Assembly: GCA_964565935.1 (NCBI GenBank)
Contig: CAZMGW010000029.1
Location: forward strand, 1 to 15,484
From: JBAXAM01 sp964565935
GTDB taxonomy: Bacteria; Pseudomonadota; Gammaproteobacteria; UBA9339
DNA: 15,484 nt
Direction of reading: 5' to 3'
The notes beneath the pieces were generated by a model. The model searched no databases and was not told the DNA's origin. It saw nothing but the letters and a program-made list of their open reading frames with translations. The position numbers were made by a program, and so were the translations under genes. This document shows, piece after piece, positions 13,635-15,484 of this stretch (positions within the stretch are counted from its first letter, which is position 1; every line of letters starts with the position of its first letter).

Positions 13635-15311
13635 TTAAAGCTGGCTCTTAGCCCAGCTATCTTTCAAAGTAACGGTACGATTTAAAATCAATTTTTGCGG
13701 AGTTGAATCATAATCTACACAAAAATACCCCAAACGCTCGAATTGAAATTTATCTGCAAGCTTGGCTGAAGCTAAACTCGGCTCGACAAAACATTCCGGT
13801 AAAACCACAAGCGAGGTTGGATTTAAATGGGTCTTAAAATCGGTATTTTTATCGCCCAAAGGGTTGGCAACACTGCACAACCGATCATAAAGATTAACTT
13901 GCGCTTTAATTGCGTGTTTGGCAGAAACCCAATGAATCGTCCCTTTAATTTTGCGTCCATCGGGAGCATTACCGCCTCGAGTTTCCGGATCATAAGTGCA
14001 ATGCAACTCTTTAATTTCCCCGGTAACAGCATCTTTTATCACTTCATTGCATTTTATAATATACGCATAACGCAACCGCACTTCGCGACCCGGCGTCAAT
14101 CTAAAAAATCCTTTGGGCGGATTTTCTAAAAAGTCATCTTGTTCAATATAAATCTCACGCGCAAAAGGCAGTTCGCGTGAACCCATGGCGGTGTCATTCG
14201 GGTGATATGGCGCTTCTAAATTCTCCACTTTATCTTCGGGAAAATTAGTGATTACCACTCGCAATGGCTTTAACACCGCCATTACTCGCGGGGTAATTAA
14301 ATTCAGATCTTCACGTACGCACTCTTCAAAAAAGCTCATTTCAACAATGCTTTCTTGCTTGGTCACCCCAATCCGCTCACAAAAATTGCGGATGGCCTGT
14401 GATGTGAATCCACGACGCCTCAAACCAACCAAAGTTGGCATCCGCGGATCGTCCCAACCGTTAACCAACTTCTCCTCAACCAACTCGAGCAATTTACGTT
14501 TGCTCATGATGGTGTAGGTCAAATTCAAACGTGCAAATTCAATTTGCTGTGGGTGCGAAGGGGTTTGCAACTGATCTAAAAACCAATCATAAAGCGGCCG
14601 ATGATCTTCAAACTCTAAAGTACAAATCGAATGGGTGATATTTTCGATCGCATCAGAAACGCAATGCGCGTAATCGTACATCGGATAAATGCACCATTGA
14701 TCGCCAGTGCGCGGATGGTGTTCGCGACGGATGCGGTACATGACCGGATCGCGCATGTTAATGTTGGGCGAACTCATGTCGATCTTGGCGCGCAAAACCT
14801 TGGCGCCATCTGGAAACTCCCCTGCCCTCATGCGCATAAATAAATCTAAATTTTCTTCAACTGACCGACTGCGATAAGGGCTGTTTTTTCCGCTTTGGGT
14901 TAAAGTGCCACGATATTCACGGGTTTGCTCAGCCGTTAATTCACAAACGTAGGCTTTGTCTTTTTTAATTAACTCAACTGCGTACTGAAAAAGTTGTTCA
15001 AAATAGTCGGATGCGTAATACATCCGGTCTTGCCAATCAAACCCAAGCCACTTAACCGAATCGATAATAGAATTAATGTATTCCTGCTCTTCTTTTTCTG
15101 GGTTCGTATCATCAAAGCGCAAATTGCAGGTACCGTTATAGTCACGCGCAATGCCAAAATTTAAAGCTATGGATTTTGCGTGCCCGATGTGCAGATAGCC
15201 GTTTGGCTCTGGCGGAAAGCGGGTTGCCACTTTTCCGGAATTTTTTCCAGATTTTAAATCTTCATCAATAATGCGTCGGATAAAATTAGTTGATATTTGT
15301 TCTTCAGTCAT
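13635..15311 (-). CDS. glnS: glutaminyl-tRNA synthetase
   Basis: A class I aminoacyl-tRNA synthetase that charges tRNA-Gln with glutamine using ATP, in the cytoplasm. The protein is 558 aa (E. coli GlnRS is 554). The HIGH motif is at 41-44 within PPEPNGYLHIGHAKS, FDDTNP at about 66-71, and the KMSKS-equivalent IMSKRK at 268-273. The C-terminal anticodon-binding beta-barrels start near residue 345 and include LRLRYAYIIKCNEV-type sequence. The start, ATG at 15311 (MTEEQISTNFIRRIIDEDL), aligns with the E. coli start region and no later Met fits. A sigma70-like promoter ends only 8 nt before it. It is a core chromosomal gene, outside the element. Confidence 0.97.
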   Translation of the reverse strand: MTEEQISTNFIRRIIDEDLKSGKNSGKVATRFPPEPNGYLHIGHAKSIALNFGIARDYNGTCNLRFDDTNPEKEEQEYINSIIDSVKWLGFDWQDRMYYASDYFEQLFQYAVELIKKDKAYVCELTAEQTREYRGTLTQSGKNSPYRSRSVEENLDLFMRMRAGEFPDGAKVLRAKIDMSSPNINMRDPVMYRIRREHHPRTGDQWCIYPMYDYAHCVSDAIENITHSICTLEFEDHRPLYDWFLDQLQTPSHPQQIEFARLNLTYTIMSKRKLLELVEEKLVNGWDDPRMPTLVGLRRRGFTSQAIRNFCERIGVTKQESIVEMSFFEECVREDLNLITPRVMAVLKPLRVVITNFPEDKVENLEAPYHPNDTAMGSRELPFAREIYIEQDDFLENPPKGFFRLTPGREVRLRYAYIIKCNEVIKDAVTGEIKELHCTYDPETRGGNAPDGRKIKGTIHWVSAKHAIKAQVNLYDRLCSVANPLGDKNTDFKTHLNPTSLVVLPECFVEPSLASAKLADKFQFERLGYFCVDYDSTPQKLILNRTVTLKDSWAKSQL

Positions 15312-15348
15312 AGGGTTACAGCATAGAAAATGGGGTGGATAATGTCAA
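15312..15348 (-). promoter_or_regulatory. sigma70-type promoter of glnS
   Basis: On the minus strand, TTGACA (15348-15343), a 17-nt spacer and TATGCT (15325-15320): a near-consensus promoter. Only GTAACCCT separates the -10 box from the ATG, so the mRNA would have essentially no 5' leader. The remaining 136 bp to the window end hold no feature I can support. Confidence 0.75.
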
Positions 15349-15484
15349 ACTATGATTTATATTTTGGCTTGTGTTGCCAAGATTGTGCCATAATTTTCGC
15401 AGGCACCTAATAAAACAAAGGTTACTTGTAAAAGGTGTTTTATTGGCCAAGTTACTTTTGCTTTTTTGATCTAGGTAGGCGCAA

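Noticed and set aside
13600..13660. Rho-independent terminator for glnS
   Set aside because: Small inverted repeats exist near the stop, but no T-run follows on the minus strand.

Overview
The window looks like one end of an integrative conjugative element (ICE) in an AT-rich gammaproteobacterium. The chromosomal flank on the right (tRNA-Arg, tRNA-His and a GlnRS of gammaproteobacterial type, about 558 aa) is visibly less AT-rich than the element. A Legionella/Coxiella-like host is possible, but the sequence does not prove it.

Layout. Positions 1-1856 (minus strand) are the start of an F-type conjugation operon in the classical order traA-traL-traE-traK; traK runs off the left edge. Positions 1988-4651 (minus) are a replication module: a small YdaS/Cro-like regulator, a phage O-like replisome organiser of 556 aa, and a DUF6475-like partner whose start overlaps the organiser's stop. 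The organiser gene holds eight tandem 11-bp units next to an AT-rich pyrimidine tract, the layout of a lambda-type origin inside an initiator gene. Positions 4652-5461 hold no convincing gene. Positions 5475-6204 (minus) are a two-gene operon of a small HTH-like protein and a LuxR-type HTH protein ending in a clear terminator. Divergent from it is an XRE repressor (6627-7043), whose start codon lies in a nested palindrome.

Positions 7303-10858 are the accessory cargo: an inner-membrane protein with a degenerate histidine-kinase ATPase domain, overlapping by 17 nt a 773-aa STAND (NB-ARC plus TPR) NTPase that carries an apparent Sec signal peptide. This is the best candidate for an undescribed system. 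A perfect 32-bp inverted repeat (4717-4748 and 11356-11387) brackets the cargo and its regulators. A degenerate group II intron domain V-like fragment lies inside the right copy.

Positions 11548-13365 are the integration module: a zinc-ribbon protein, an excisionase-like HTH protein and a tyrosine integrase, each overlapping the next. The integrase ORF ends inside the tRNA-Arg(UCU) gene. At the HTH/integrase overlap, an A AAA AAA heptamer sits in the correct phase for a -1 frameshift.

As a whole, the tra genes would move the element, the O-like module would support replication after excision, the LuxR/XRE/YdaS proteins would control the switch, and the kinase-like/STAND pair is the passenger. 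The far end of the element and its second att site lie outside the window.
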